From positions 1-13,561 of the forward strand of contig DATBJU010000127.1 of NCBI GenBank assembly GCA_036556265.1: a stretch of DNA of 13,561 nt, in the 5' to 3' direction. The position numbers and the translations under genes are program-made. Below the pieces are notes generated by a model that saw only the letters and a list, made by a program, of their open reading frames with translations, ran no database searches and was not told the origin of the DNA. Shown here in pieces: positions 13,524-13,561 of the stretch (the stretch's first letter is position 1; the number at the start of each line of letters is the position of its first letter). This DNA is from JAUSIF01 sp036556265. Lineage in GTDB: Bacteria; Pseudomonadota; Alphaproteobacteria; Rhizobiales; Xanthobacteraceae.

Positions 13524-13561
13524 CTACTTCACCGCACCAACGGTGAAGCCGGCAACGAAGC
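13524..13561 (-). CDS. C-terminal end of a probable sugar-type ABC transporter permease (partial)
   Basis: Only the last 12 codons plus stop lie in the window; the gene enters from beyond the right edge on the minus strand. The residues read FVAGFTVGAVK then TAG. Endings of the form F(V)xGxTxGAVK are very typical of MalF/MalG-type inner-membrane permeases of carbohydrate or glycerol-3-phosphate ABC importers. It converges on the CoA-transferase gene with a 3-bp gap. The evidence is short, so the product is tentative. Confidence 0.45.
   Translation of the reverse strand, partial: FVAGFTVGAVK

Overview
The window looks like a piece of an alphaproteobacterial chromosome, most likely Hyphomicrobiales (Rhizobiales) near Bradyrhizobium. 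This is inferred from the 23S rRNA 3' tail (CGGCTTGATTGCTCTC), the 5S rRNA core, and an initiator tRNA whose anticodon stem starts with an A-U pair. The DNA is GC-rich and gene-dense. No transposases, integrases, phage genes or CRISPR repeats were seen.

Region 1 (1-980) is the tail of an rRNA operon and what follows it. It holds the 3' end of 23S, a spacer with a perfect 19-bp inverted repeat, 5S rRNA inside an 11-bp precursor stem, and a strong intrinsic terminator. Directly after the terminator come a sigma70-like promoter and about 290 bases of highly self-complementary DNA. These can fold into a 5' hairpin, an 18/19-paired closing stem around several hairpins (some with GNRA tetraloops), and a 3' part with a canonical G-quadruplex motif. 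It matches no RNA family I recognise and is the best candidate for something undescribed.

Region 2 (982-4823) holds ordinary accessory genes: a dodecin lacking the usual flavin-stacking Trp, a divergent PNPOx-like FMN-barrel protein, an O6-alkylguanine-DNA alkyltransferase, a convergent exported alpha/beta hydrolase, and a secreted protein of no recognised family.

Region 3 (4825-10048) is organised around three paralogous proteins on the minus strand. Each has an N-terminal signal peptide, a class I SAM-dependent methyltransferase domain (DLGSGDGR) and a C-terminal beta-rich domain. Between them lie an amidohydrolase-2 protein on the plus strand and an APC amino-acid permease in line with two of the paralogs. 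An exported SAM methyltransferase family in three local copies is unusual, because SAM is a cytoplasmic cofactor.

Region 4 (10212-13561) has a CHAD-domain protein (polyphosphate-linked), an initiator tRNA-fMet with its own terminator, a membrane-anchored NTF2/SnoaL-like protein with a histone-like basic N-terminus, a CaiB/BaiF (family III) CoA-transferase, and on the minus strand the last codons of what is probably a sugar-type ABC transporter permease. In many Rhizobiales the tRNA-fMet directly follows 5S in the rrn operon. Here the two are 10.7 kb apart.
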